A stretch of 64,000 nucleotides of DNA from Polytrichum commune (Eukaryota; Streptophyta; Polytrichopsida; Polytrichales; Polytrichaceae): assembly GCA_950295325.1 (NCBI GenBank), contig OX485806.1, positions 34,660,001 through 34,724,000 on the forward strand, in the 5' to 3' direction. Both the position numbers and the translations under genes were made by a program. The notes under the pieces are model-generated. The model saw nothing but the letters and a program-made list of their open reading frames with translations. It ran no database searches and was not told the DNA's origin. Shown here piece by piece: positions 10,666-22,425 of the stretch (within the stretch, counting starts at the first letter, position 1; each line of letters opens with the position of its first letter).

Positions 10666-10817
10666 CACTACTAGTACACAAGTCCTATGCAATAGTCCCA
10701 CGTTGATGAAAGAATAATGCAAATCTACCACCATGCTAGATATGCAAATTTTCCAGTTACATAAGACAAGTTCTCAATGATGTAGGTCAATTGCCTAGGA
10801 AACATATGCATGTAGTG
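10666..10817 (+). mobile_element. CACTA-ended MITE (copy 3) with 3-bp duplication
   Basis: Begins CACTACTAGTACACAAGTCC and ends GCATGTAGTG; 152 bp. It is flanked by CAT on both sides (10663-10665 and 10818-10820), the 3-bp duplication expected for CACTA transposons. Other copies in the window have lost this match through mutation. Confidence 0.7.
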
Positions 10818-11672
10818 CATGTTCAAAATTTTGAGTCACATTGGCCTTTGTCAAGCAACTTCTTTGTTATTTAAGTTGTTCTTTTTCTTTTTCTTTTCAA
10901 GGCAACTGAAATTGCCCAAAAAATAAATAAAAATCATATTCAGTCTAGCAACTCCAATATGTGTCATCAAGATTCAGAATTCAAGACAAATGGGAGTGTC
11001 ATTTGAATATTGCAACTACCAGCTTCATGGCTGAAATATGAAAAATATTGCAAGGAGTTTCAGAGGTCCAAGAAATGACTTCGACCATAGGTGACATTTC
11101 ACCTGCGAACATTATTATGATTACTTGTAAGCAAGCAGGCCAGAGATTAGATTACTCTAAACTCATTGTCATGCCCACAACTCCTCCTCAAAACCAGGTG
11201 CCTCTGAGACATAAGCTTAGATTCTTGAGCGACAAAATTTTGGCATTTTGAAGCATCGTGTTTTCCAGGAGGACGTTCTTGTCAGAAAAAATGTCAGTGA
11301 ACTTGCTGAAGCGTATTTGGTTGGTTTAAGGTATATATGGGGGGACTGGGTATCATTTAATCATTACCTCACTTCAAGTGCAGACTGGTGCAGGTAGGCC
11401 TATATAATCTTTGTTAGATGCGTTTGAGGTAGGATGTTATAGGTTGTCATAGAACCAAGCGAACTTGAATCTCATTGAGTTCGTGTGCAGACAGACAGGT
11501 CTGCAAATTCTCCTGACACTGATCATTGCAGAGTCGGAGCAGAGCGTGCACAAGTAGTAGCAGGCAGAACATTTACACCTTCATCATTGGGTCATTTCCC
11601 CAAGGTATGGGGACTTATGAGAAATTTCATTGTACTTTGTGTGTAAGTTCTATGTGCCTAATGCGGTCACTT
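10818..11672. other. No feature seen
   Basis: Short open frames only. A frame at 11048-11251 has no recognisable motif. Confidence 0.4.
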
Positions 11673-11925
11673 ATCCGGGGAGGTCTCTGAACATAATCGG
11701 TTAAAATCGCAGTATTTCCAAGTCCAGCCAGTTACAAGTTGTGATCTTCTGGTTGTTTTAAAAAAAAAAAATAATAATTGATTTGAGATAAATCCCATAG
11801 ATTCCTCTATAACGATCAGTAATTATCCTGAAATCGTGAACTTCAACAGTTTATTTCTCAAACTCTACCAGTTCATCTGGAACTAGCAGTCAGTTCTCCC
11901 TGTTCATTGATCGGACACACATATT
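11673..11925 (+). repeat. AACCGGTT repeat, diverged single unit
   Basis: Contains ATCCGGGGAG at the left and CTCCCTGTTCATTGATCGGAC at the right, with the family's central block (GATTCCTCTATAACGATCAG). The CCGGTT motifs are mutated (CAACAGTT, ACCAGTT), so this is an old copy. A run of A followed by AATAATAATT interrupts the left half. Confidence 0.6.
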
Positions 11926-11934
11926 TGAGAGATA

Positions 11935-12180
11935 TGTGGTTTGATGTGGCTTCAAGAATGACTCTAAAAAAATACACGTTCAAAACAAATTTGACTGTGT
12001 ACTCAGAATATGATAACCATCCTAGGCTCAGTCAACGTAGTTGGGGCGACCTGTATAATCACTAATGAGCATGAGAATCTTCACTTTAGCTCTGAATAAA
12101 ATATTCATGTGAACTCTGAAAATCATGAGGAAAGTGGTTATGGCCTCAATTTGGATTTGCTAACTATCTTATACTAAGCG
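11935..12180 (+). repeat. 360-bp dispersed repeat, partial copy
   Basis: From TGATGTGGCTTCAAGAATGA to TAACTATCTTATACTAAGCG it matches the central part of the repeat in pectinesterase intron 4 (36045-36410). The shared landmark is GAGCATGAGAATCTTCACTT. Confidence 0.6.
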
Positions 12181-13269
12181 CGTGTTCCGACATGTGAGTG
12201 ACAACATAATGAAGTCGTTCAAAATTACCACAACAAGTTTGTCTTTCCAAACCCTTCGTCTGGAGCCCCCTTTACATAGTACACTAGGGTCAAGGTAGGA
12301 AAGGCACTGCAAACCACCAAATGACATATGATGTAAGGGTACACAAGTATACATGTGTCCTATGTGGAAGGATTGAGGATTTGAGCAATCAAAAATTATG
12401 ATGGCATGTCATTCTATACAATGTGACACAAAGACTTGATTTGGACCATTCTTATTTAACTCTCAGATGGTCCAAGAGGCCTATTCTGGACCTCAAAGCA
12501 TCGTAGTCTAGTGTTCAAGATTACTAATTGCTATTATTAGTTGAAAATGCGTAGAATGTACCCAATTCTCAATTACTTTCAATCGGAGCATTTAACATCT
12601 AAATGAATCAACATCATAGACCATAGGAGGTGTTGTAACACTTTTGAGGATTAACTATGTCATAATTCATGACTTCACCAGTAACGGACAGCAAGAGAGC
12701 TTAGAGCTTCATGAGCCACTTCCACGCAGATTCCACACAGGGAACTGAATTATTTCGCTTTGTTTGTCATTTTTGGGATTTGAAGCTCATAAGATAGTTT
12801 GCGATTTGCTTGGTTGCTGCACAAGCTTTTGATGGACGTGACCACTTTCGGGTTGACGATTCAAGCAAGAAACCATCACTGGCTTCTTCGTCGAAGGTCC
12901 GGAGCTTGGAGTTGGCCAGCTCCCGGGTCCTTTAAAATGTCTCTTGCTCTTGTTATACCTACTTCTAACCTTGGCTTTCATGCAATCTGTGTCAGTGACA
13001 AGACTTATTGTTGTGGTTGTGTCATTGTTGCTGTTGTCGCCTTGGAACGTCAGCTCTCAATCATGAGCAGCTTCTCATGGCTTCCTCCTGGGAAGGCTCA
13101 TATTGCTAAGGTGTAACTTAAGCTAGAGGGTGCTAATTCTAACCCCGTTCTAAAAGTATAGTCCCCCTATGCACGTCTCCTAATCCCATAACCGGAGCGC
13201 ATCTTAAACCGTCCGAATGTAGCCTCTAGTGCAAAGCAGGGACAAATTGATGTATACAAAGTTGTCTAT
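12181..13269. other. No recognisable feature
   Basis: A 105-codon open frame at 12799-13116 (+), overlapped by one on the other strand, has no recognised domain, no splice context and no relative here. I treat it as chance. Confidence 0.4.
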
Positions 13270-13420
13270 CACTACTAGCATTCGAGTCCTACGCAGTCGC
13301 CCACATCGATGAAAGAACAATGCAAATCTACTGCTGTGCTAGATTTGAAAATTTTCCAATCACATCGGACAAGTTTCTAGTGACGTGCGTCAATTGTCTA
13401 AGACTCATATGTTTGTAGTG
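13270..13420 (+). mobile_element. CACTA-ended MITE (copy 4)
   Basis: Begins CACTACTAGCATTCGAGTCC and ends GTTTGTAGTG; 151 bp. Clearly similar to copy 3. The flanks TAT/CAT are one base short of a perfect 3-bp duplication. Confidence 0.65.
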
Positions 13421-14036
13421 CATTGTTACACTAATTCTGATCATTTTTTCATGTTCTGGTACTCTTTTCAATTGGGGAGTAGCAAATGCGGATGTTAAAA
13501 TGGTCGTTAGAGGTCTAGGAGGCCATGTACTTAGGATGAGGTTTTGGAATGGCCCCCATCCACGCCCGTTTCCAAATTGAGGATGAGGAACTTGAAGTCC
13601 CCGAACCCATTTTCCATGTCAAAGAATATGTTAACCTAAAACCACCCACGTGACACTGAGAGACGGAGAATTATGAGACACGTCAGAGGAAACAGCAAGC
13701 CTTGAAATGATGATCCAACAAACGTCTCCTGCACGACAACACTGCAGCTGAGAAGTTAAAATGGAGGCTCAATTTGTCTGCTAGCCCTGATAATTTGGTG
13801 GGCTGTATGTATTGGCTTGGCACATGAAGACATTCATCAAAAGGCGTAAGAAGCTGAAGACCTGTAAAGACTCCTCTCTACCCACGAGTTGTAATGTACG
13901 GTAATCTAGGGTTTTGCGTCTTCTATATGGATTTCAGTTGAATGTGTCGTTGATGATTGATATGTAGATTTGGTGCCTCAAAACTGTGAAATCTTATTTA
14001 GACATCACATGAGTATCGCATCTTGGAAACACAAGT
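13421..14036. other. No feature seen
   Basis: No gene or shared repeat recognised between two MITE copies. Confidence 0.4.
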
Positions 14037-14181
14037 CACTATTAGCATACAAGTCATGGGCAATTGACCTACATCATTGAGAAATTATTCTATCTTATTG
14101 GAAAACCTGCAAATTTAACACCTTGATAGATTTTCTCTCATCGATGCAGGTTGATTGTTTAGGATTCATATGTCGTTAGTG
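14037..14181 (-). mobile_element. CACTA-ended MITE (copy 5)
   Basis: Begins CACTATTAGCATACAAGTCA and ends GTCGTTAGTG; 145 bp. Same family as the copies at 4748, 10408, 10666 and 13270. Confidence 0.6.
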
Positions 14182-15631
14182 AATGTTCACTTTAGAGTTA
14201 TCCACAAATGGTGAAATTGACAATCAAACTCACCACAAAATGAATAAGAACATTATATTAGGTAATTTGAGACTTTTCATTGTCTCAGCGTAGTAAGACA
14301 ATTGGTTTCTTGAAGTCCAAAACTCAGAGATTGAGATTGGAGATATTGATAATAGGTTAATAGATAATTCCAAATTTTTAATAAGAAGCATATACTTGAG
14401 GATAGCTATAGGTTGATTGAGTCGAGCAAGTCGGACTTTGAAACTGTTTTGTGGAACTCTGATATGAGAGTGAATGGTAAGAGGAGGATATATATGTATT
14501 GATTTGTGTGAGTGAACGTTTGAGGCTATAAGCAAAGTGATTAGAGGCTGCTAAAACTAAAGTTAAGTGTAACCAAGTTAAATTGAGGCAATAATCACAC
14601 ATAGAGAAATATTGAGTGGTAAGGTTGAAGAAGCGATATTACTCGAGATTGAATCTAATAAAGTCATGATTAAGAAAGCTAACAAGAAATTAGTGGCATG
14701 GAGAGTATAGATGTGTTGAAGAGGAAATGAAAGTAAAGGCTAAGAGAGCCAATTTCTCAAGTTGATTAGGATAATTGGAGATAGCCTGAGTGGCATATTG
14801 ATTGTAAGATCATGAGTGGCAAGAAGGATAAAGAAAGGAAGATAAAGTTCCTCGCAATGGGCATGTATGATGTCTCATTTGGTATGTGAGAAAGAGTGGA
14901 AAGTAATCACTTAAAGAAGGACGATTGTCTTGAGAACCAAAGGAAATTAGCTAGGAAGCTTAAGATGAATGTAACACTTGGTTGAGAACCCAGTGCAAGT
15001 TGTAGACACTACATTGTTGACCACAGTACAATGTAAGCTCATAATGAGCACCAATTGCAAGTTGTAATGAGTAAATTATGAGCTTAATTAGGCTCAATTC
15101 ACACCCTTACGGTTCATTGGTTCATTGGTTCATTAGTTCATTAGACAACAAGCTCAACAGTGTGGCCCACAATTTTCATCATACTAAATATAGCGTATGC
15201 AACCACAAGTTTGCACTTGAGCCATGTGATGAGGGAGTGCTTTACGTTTTATCATGACGTGGATCCCTCAAAATTTGTTTATTAGTTTGTTTTCGCTTTT
15301 GCTAAAGTCTTTTTGGGATGGGAAAAGGGGGACCCATTACAAAGAGGCAAGTAGACACGGGATTCTCGTCCAAGAATGTGACTCGACTCACTAGCCATTA
15401 TGGATTACATTGGCCCACTTGCTCAATTCTTTAACAAGTCTCCTTTGAAAGCCTATCAGATATATATATAAATAATCAAACCTTACACTAAAAACAACAA
15501 AGAAGTCCAAGTACCCTATGAGCACCTAGAGTAAGTTAGTATGCCTTGCTCACATTTTTTGGAAGCATCCTCAACTTCATCAAGCAACAAGTGCAAATTT
15601 GGCACTTGGATGTGTGCATAACAACACCAAT
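14182..15631. other. Purine-rich intergenic stretch
   Basis: No gene recognised. From about 14520 to 14990 the plus strand is rich in A and G, with many GAAG/AAG runs, but stop codons interrupt every frame. Confidence 0.4.
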
Positions 15632-16008
15632 GATTGCATGGAGAACTTAAGTCAACCATAACATTGTTCAACTGCTATCAACTATTTCATTATAATGTAA
15701 TCAATAATATTGCCTCACTTGAGTTTCTCAAGCTGAATCTCTTAGTACAATGTTTTGTTGAGAGAATAAACATAGTGTGATTTCGAATAGAATTTGGCTT
15801 ATTCCCTATCCCACCCATGTGATTGCATGGAGAACTTAAGTCAACCATAACATTGTTCAACTACTATAATTGTTTCATTCTAATGTAATCAATGATATTG
15901 CCTCACTTGAGTTTCTCAAGTTGAATAAGTTAGTACATTGTTTTGTTGAGAGAATAAACATAGTGTAGTTTCAAATAGAATCTAGCTTATTCCCGATCCC
16001 ACCCAACG
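15632..16008 (+). repeat. 189-bp tandem duplication
   Basis: Two adjacent units begin GATTGCATGGAGAACTTAAG at 15632 and 15821. They are about 90% alike and both run to a CTTATTCCC.ATCCCACCC block. Non-coding. Confidence 0.8.
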
Positions 16009-16143
16009 TAGAGACTCAACTAGACAATGTTATGACATGTTGGTTCATCAACTTGATACTACAAGCAACTCGGTGAATGGACCCTCGCTATCGTTGAAGC
16101 GTGCCTATAGACATTTGGAGAACCTAAATGTGTCTTCAAGTCA

Positions 16144-16375
16144 ATGAACGGGGAGAACCGAGCGCTAGTTACAAATGAACTGGTTGAGTTTGAGAGATAA
16201 CCAATTGAAGTCAAAGACTTCATGAGAATTACCAACTATTTTAGAGGAATTTAGAGAATATGCCTCAAAGTAATAAAGATAAACTGAAAGATGTCAAAAT
16301 GTATACTAACCACTTGGATTTGAAAATAATAATAGGATCTCAACCGATTATGCCAAATATTCATGGAAAAACTCA
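16144..16375 (-). repeat. AACCGGTT repeat, old single unit
   Basis: Begins GAACGGGGAGAACCGAGCG and ends CCGATTATGCCAAATATTC, with the family block ATTTTAGAGGAATTTAGAGAA. The CCGGTT motifs are heavily mutated. Confidence 0.6.
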
Positions 16376-16825
16376 AAATTTTAAAGCAAATCCATAAGAA
16401 GGTTAATGCAATTGAGTTCATCAAATTTTGACACATGTGATTTTAGATGTGATTAATGAAAATGAGATTTATCCTACATCATTCTACTGTACTTAGTGGC
16501 CTACTTAATTGCACAATAAAGATGTTAGAAGTTGCCTGACTTAAGCTACCCACAAAATTGGAGAAATGGAGTGTAAGTGCATGTTTATACAATACACATA
16601 AGACCATATAACTTTCGTCCATAGCTCTCATGGGAGGCTTCTACACTCCGCCACTTTGGAGAATTAGCTGGTTTGTACTTTCAATCTCATTAGCCTTTTT
16701 GGTTTCTGGGACTTTAAAACCAATTTCATTTTATTTCATGGGACCATTTATTTGATAATTACTGTACTTTATGTGTTAATACTTTTATATGAATTGACCC
16801 GTTGAAGATTGAGGACAAGTTACTA

Positions 16826-17196
16826 CAAGGTGATGACATTGAATACTATATTTAGTTTCATGTGGTATTTTATGCCATTGTAGTAACTTTTTAGAACAAG
16901 TGAACGAATATTGTCATGGATAATGGATGAGTTCATCCGTTGGCCAAAACCCTACCTTCTCTTGTCAGCAATTTGTGATGAAATATTGTCATTGATCATT
17001 GAAATTTTGGATGAAAAATCACTTGGTAAGTGACAGTAATTGCAACACTCTAATTCTATAATCCCCCAAAAAAATTACAAGGTTGACAAATAATGTTGGG
17101 TTAACATTTACTAGTGTCGGTGACACAATACTGCAGTTTACAATTAGTATTGAGCAAGACAATTATAATTGGTGACACTAACTATCATATTTAGTG
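16826..17196 (+). mobile_element. TA-flanked MITE (copy B)
   Basis: The right end (GGTGACACTAACTATCATAT, then TTAGTG, followed by TA) and the whole interior match copy A at 5034. The left end has diverged (GACATTGAATACTATATTTAG). About 371 bp; non-coding. Confidence 0.7.
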
Positions 17197-18644
17197 TAGC
17201 TTTATGGAGGTGAAGTAGGCTCTTTTCAATGTATCATGTAAGAGAGCAAGCCATAACGCTTGGCATTGAAGGCCCTCATTAAGTCTATTGGTGGGTGTGG
17301 GTGAATCTCCAATACTATGATTAATATATGAGCTATTGGTACAAATTAGTCTTGCTTGAACGACAAAAGTGTCCTATATACACAATACCTATTCCCGATT
17401 AAATTCTTGTACTAGATCCTCTTCAAGTAGGTTTGAGGATCCTCTTCCGGCAACAAACACAAGTAGAAACAAGGCATCAAAATGACATGACCATTTATCA
17501 CAAAGTGACTAGAATGACACGCGTTGGTGTCATTATGGTCACTTCGTATTAGGTGGTCGTGTCGTTTTGATACATTGTTTCTACTTGTGAAAGAACAAGA
17601 GTGGGCCATCCTTCTCTCTCATGGGATTCATGGGAAGCCTAATATATAGATTCAAGTGAAACTTCTTGTTGAAAGACATTAAGGCCACTTCACACACGAG
17701 CCAAAAGCCGTGACCATGAAATTGTGATAGCCCAAAAGAAAGTTTCCCAAGGCCGTCCCAACACACCTCCAAAATCAGGTAGTGTGGTCACGGATTCTGA
17801 AGTGTAGTGCGAAGTCATATGTGACTGGACCCTCAATCAAATGCTATTTCAATGAATTTATATTCATGCTAGTCCTCACACATAATAAAATAGAATAAAT
17901 CAACGGTTGTGAGAGTTCGGAGTGCTATGGTCTCCTGGTTTTGTGTTAGGCTTAACTCCAAGAGATGGTTTTTGAAAATAATCCAAATGACCATGAAACA
18001 TGATCCATTCAATGCCATGTAGAAATCCATGTAGCCTTTACATCCATCTTACATTCATATACTCCGTTGGTCCCTCAAGTGTAGTGTGAAGCAAACTTGG
18101 ACCGGCTCTGCCTTTTCCACCAATGAGAGTGCTTGAAGTGCAATGGTCACGGGCTCACAGTCTCATGTGTGAAGTGGCCCTTAGTACTTGAACATGCCAC
18201 CCTCAAATCAAGGCACTTTGACTATTTTTATATTTTCATATGTCAAAGTCCACACTTGGAATCAATAAGCTTGTAGTTAACTTACGTTATGAAATGTCAA
18301 GAATGAAGGTTGGCAATAGGGTGTGTTGCTTGCAAGCTCACCTCTCATCTATTCATGATACAAACTTGCCCCTATGTGTTTGTAGTTGGTTCATTTCAAA
18401 TGTTTTCTAAAAAGGACTAGTTTGGGGTTTTTGAAATTAATTTTGACATCATAATTGATTTTAAAGGTAACATTCAACACGCAAGTTGTTTCATGGCATC
18501 TTTTGTTGGATGAAAGAGAGTTACGCTTCTATGTAACAAATATTCCCTCTCACCCATGAAGGCCTACCCCTTGGGTTTAGCTAACTAGTTACTCTACCCT
18601 TCCAAATGTAAGGTATGCATATCTTAATATTCAAACACTAGTCT
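17197..18644. other. Intergenic, with fragments of a dispersed repeat
   Basis: No gene recognised. At 17680-17720, 18070-18110 and 18150-18190 there are segments of the GTGTGAAG..GGCCCTTA / GTGAAGC.AACTTGGACC family, also seen at 6.8-7.2 kb and 62.8 kb. Confidence 0.45.
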
Positions 18645-18930
18645 TATGTAGACGCCTATATTTGAGTGGAATATGGCAAGGCTTGTAGGGTAAGAGCAGA
18701 CCCCAAAAAAGACATGCGTCACAAGGAGATTGAATTATGTACTCAAATAAGGACACCATTCTAGGTTCAAATTTTAATGCAATTGGGAGGGCCTACGTGA
18801 TTGCTTTTAAAGAACATTGAAAAATTTTAAGTTTCACTTTGGCTGCCTACGTGTTTTGCATCTCAACTCCGAATTTTACACTTTAAACGACAATCTTCAT
18901 GATTCACGATTATTGCTAACTGGATGATTC
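18645..18930 (+). repeat. Dispersed repeat, left part
   Basis: GACGCCTATATTTGAGTGGA, then ATATGGCAAGGCTTGTA, is the left end of the family at 1556, 30839 and 36045. It continues through a GTACTCAAATAAGGACACCA block and fades out near a CATCTCAACTCCGAATTTTA block. Confidence 0.6.
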
Positions 18931-20829
18931 CCGATCCCATCCAACGGTCATAACTATAGGTGGAGTTGAAAGTGTCCTACAATTTCAAAATTACTCCATT
19001 TAATGAGATAATTTGGCCACACAAAAAGATGACGCTACTGAAAGAGAAGAAACATAAGAAAAGCTAGGGAACTTCATATGATGTCATATGTGGGATGGCA
19101 TACCCAAATCATTGCTTCACAAGTGCCTACATTATGCCTAGCCTACACAAAGAAAGAAGACAAAGGTACAAACAAGAAGCTTCAATTTGTGATGGTGTTA
19201 AACTTGGTTTTCATTGGCAAATGACCCATGTAGAATTTGCTAATGATGTTGTCCACTTACATAACGTTGAACGATAAAAGAGTTTCCCCTATAATATCCC
19301 ATTGGGAAGTAGAGAAACTTTGACAATGGAGCCTAGATCAACTCCGATTTCAGCGATATCAAATTCTTTGGTCTTGATTTGCAATTGCTAACATGCTCAA
19401 GCTTCTCATGCTCGAATCCATCGGCTAGATAATTCCACGAAGCGAGAGGTGTCCACATTAGCCTCATCTACCTTACTCATTGTGTACTATGAGGCCTTGG
19501 ATTCAATAATAAAAGTTAAAATGGGGAAGCATCACCGACATAACCTTACTAATTGAAAACAATGAACTTTGTATTTTTTTCTCTCTATTCTTGATTACCA
19601 TCTAATAGATGAACGTCAAGCATTATAGATGATCAGTGTTGAAAGGACAATAGTCTTGGATCTGCTCCCCCTTTCCCAAAAAAAAACAAAGATGTAGATT
19701 TGCTCCCCATTAGGATCATGTATGATATAAGTATATTTGGATTTATGCATGAAAGTTGGACAAATCCAACCACCAATATGATGTACACTGGATCACAAAA
19801 CTACATAAACATGGTAGTTGGTGGAACACGGAATGCAAACATTTGAAACCGTGGTTGTTGTGACGTTGCTTTTGTTATTCTCATTTGATGCTTTGGTCCC
19901 CACTAATGCACATCCCTTATTAGTTTTAGACAAGTCTTTTTGTTCAAATGTACTTAAATGTTAGTTCATCACTATGCCTTGCGCATCGAAAGGTCAGTGT
20001 CACTTCAAAAGTAACAACCACCTCCCTCACTTCGGGCCAAAAGAAACTAGAAATAAACATTAGTGATCGAATCACCCAACCAACGTAATCAAACAAACGC
20101 ATGATTATTATCCAAAAAAATCAATAATCTTGTGAAAATAGCTTGAAATACATTTTTGGCAATTGACATATAGGGTTTATTGTTATTCTCAACGGGCTTC
20201 CTTTACTTGACACTTTACATGGTTGCCACAAAGTTGAGCTTTACCACCAAAAGTGGCTCCGTAAAATGAGTCCGTGCATATTTGTACTTGCACGTACAAC
20301 CTCAAAATTGGATGCTCCTCGTTTTTTTTAAGTGCAATCCACTCAAATGAAAGCGTCCTAAAAATGTAAGATATTGAGGTGCTCCTCACTATTGATGGGA
20401 TGGCACATGAAGAAGGTACCACTATAAAGGATACCTTTTTGGGAGGGAAAGAAAAATAATAATACTAATAATAATGAATTAATAAATGATACTATGATAG
20501 AGTTTCCTTCATTTGGACCCATGAGTTGGCTGTGAAATGGTCTCCCATGATACACTCTAGCCCGGGGGTGGACTATTCACTGGAAACCTAAATGAAGTGT
20601 GTGGGTTATTATGAAATTAATCCCCTTTCTATATGTATATGTACTATTGGTAGGTTAGAAATTGGACTCATGTATTCATACTAAGATTTTCAATTCAATA
20701 TGATAAATGGCCCCCACTACATATACAAAATTAAATCATGAATTAAATATGGTTTGATTCCATGTAAAATTTATGTTTGTTTTTTTAATGAGAAAGTCAT
20801 GGAACATTTTTTCATCCATAGCATGTAAC
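18931..20829. other. No recognisable feature
   Basis: AT-rich intergenic DNA. It includes an (AATAAT)n-like patch near 20450-20480. Short open frames near 19095, 20189 and 20358 lack any known motif. Confidence 0.4.
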
Positions 20830-21710
20830 TAGAAATTGGGGTATATTCTATAGATTCCTCTAAAATGATCGGTAATTCTCTTGCAGTCTTGATGAACTTC
20901 AACCGGTTATTTCTCAAACTCCTAGGGTGTGCACTATTCATTAAAACCAAGCATCACGTGCGTGCATGCCCCTTATTAAAATACCCCTGTATACATTTTA
21001 TTTTTGCTAAAATCAAGCAATATACTTACAAATCTCATTGCTTCAAAATACATTTCCATACATACACAAGGGTCCAAAAACAAATACAGAAATTGTATAT
21101 AACATGTGTACAAATGTTTGGAAATGCAAAAATATGGCCCTATTATATGTATAATATCAAATCATGGATTTTTAGTTATAAAGTCGTTACTTAGTGGATG
21201 AAAAAACACATGATTCTTGGTCCAGGTCTAACTTGAACGCGTAAACACGTAAATGCGTACTTTACATATATTTTTCTATAGCCTCATGTATATCTACTTC
21301 TTGCTTAATAGCAATATGTCTCTTGTACGTACATTTTGTACATGCTTGTTTTAAATAATACCCCTTTTGTGCACCCACGTGTATAAATACAATACTTGAA
21401 CAGTGCACTCCCTGGGCTCAAACTCAACCGGTTCATCTACAACTAACTGCCGGTTCTCCCTGATCATAGGTCAAGATCCGAGTGATTCTAAATCTAGCCG
21501 GTTACATGTTGACATCTTCCGGTTTTGCTTTCATTCATTGAGGTATATTCTTCTATAGATTCCTCTAAACCGATCGGTAATTCTCCTGCAGTCTTGATGA
21601 ACTTCAACCGGTTATTTCTCAAACTCAACCGGTTGATTCATCTGTAACTAACCACCAGTTCTCCCCCGATCGTAGATCTGTAACTAGCGGTCAGATCTCC
21701 CCATTCATAG
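20830..21710 (+). repeat. AACCGGTT tandem array interrupted by a transposon
   Basis: Two units of the AACCGGTT repeat lie head to tail. Equivalent positions (AACCGGTTATTTCTC) are at 20903 and 21606. Subtracting the 496-bp insertion at 20921-21416 and its 8-bp duplication leaves a period of about 201 bp, the same as in the array at 41.1 kb. The unit at 21466-21675 keeps intact AACCGGTT pairs spaced 21 bp. Confidence 0.8.
20921..21416 (+). mobile_element. hAT-like element inserted in the AACCGGTT array
   Basis: A 496-bp element begins CCTAGGGTGTGCAC and ends GTGCACTCCCTGGG (inverted repeats, 12 of 14 bases). It is flanked by the 8-bp direct repeat CTCAAACT (20913-20920 and 21417-21424). Removing the element and one CTCAAACT restores the uninterrupted host sequence found in other array units. 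The left 60 bases, through TCACGTGCGTGCATGCC, match the right end of the elements at 27721 and 55633 read in reverse. It is therefore a diverged member of that family. It has no intact reading frame. Confidence 0.9.
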
Positions 21711-21756
21711 CATGTTTATATTAACCTACATTGGAAAGGCTCTTGTCAAGCATCCA

Positions 21757-22425
21757 CAGCAGAGTTCGGGAAGTTTTTGAAGCCTTAGTGGCTAATTGCC
21801 GGTAGTTGCTACGAAGGGTCGGATTTTTTCCAATTTACATCGGCAACAGCCGGTCTTTTGTAAAATCAATCGGCCAATTGCCTATATTATCATATTTTCA
21901 TTGGCCAATATCCGATTAAATGGAATTCATATCGGCACTAATTGTTTAAAAAATGTATGAAAAGTTATTAGAAATCATTTCTTAGTACAAAATCTTGAAT
22001 AAGTGAAAAGAAAGGCATGTTCAAAACTTTAAATTTGAAGAGTTAATATCCTTGGCAGGAATTGAACCTAGCAATGCCTTCACCGCGTGAAAGTCAAGGG
22101 TCCCCCAAATCTTCATAGAAGCAATTGGATTTGGTCATGGAAAGGTTGCATAATTCAAAAAGTTTAAGGTTTAGGGTACTTCCTAAAGTGCATCATCAGA
22201 TGCCCCAGACAAATAGCGCTCTGGATGCTTCCGACTGAAATCCAATAACTCACAAGAAGAATCGGCTACATTTCCGGGACATTTTCTGGTCCATTGACTA
22301 ATTGCCGGAGGATTGAAATTACAGTCGGATTGCCATCCGATGGTTGGAAATTTGGACCGGCCATGAGGGAAAATCCATCAGCTGATAATGAACTAGCCGT
22401 CGGTTTTCCCTGAACATAGATCCAC
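21757..22425 (+). repeat. Longer repeat with AACCGGTT-family ends
   Basis: Starts near AGTTCGGGAAGTTTTTGAAG and finishes near CCGTCGGTTTTCCCTGAACA, which resemble the two ends of the AACCGGTT repeat. The interior is different and carries several CGGCCAATTGCC/CTAATTGCCGG motifs in both orientations. It may be a longer relative of the short repeat. Boundaries are uncertain. Confidence 0.4.

Noticed and set aside
12787-13116. Overlapping open frames on both strands
   Set aside because: No domain, no splice context, no repeat relatives; likely chance.
22050-22110. tRNA-like sequence on the minus strand (CTTTCAC and GGTTCAATTCC)
   Set aside because: It resembles an anticodon loop and T arm, but the acceptor and D stems do not pair and the anticodon stem is poor. 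At most a fragment.
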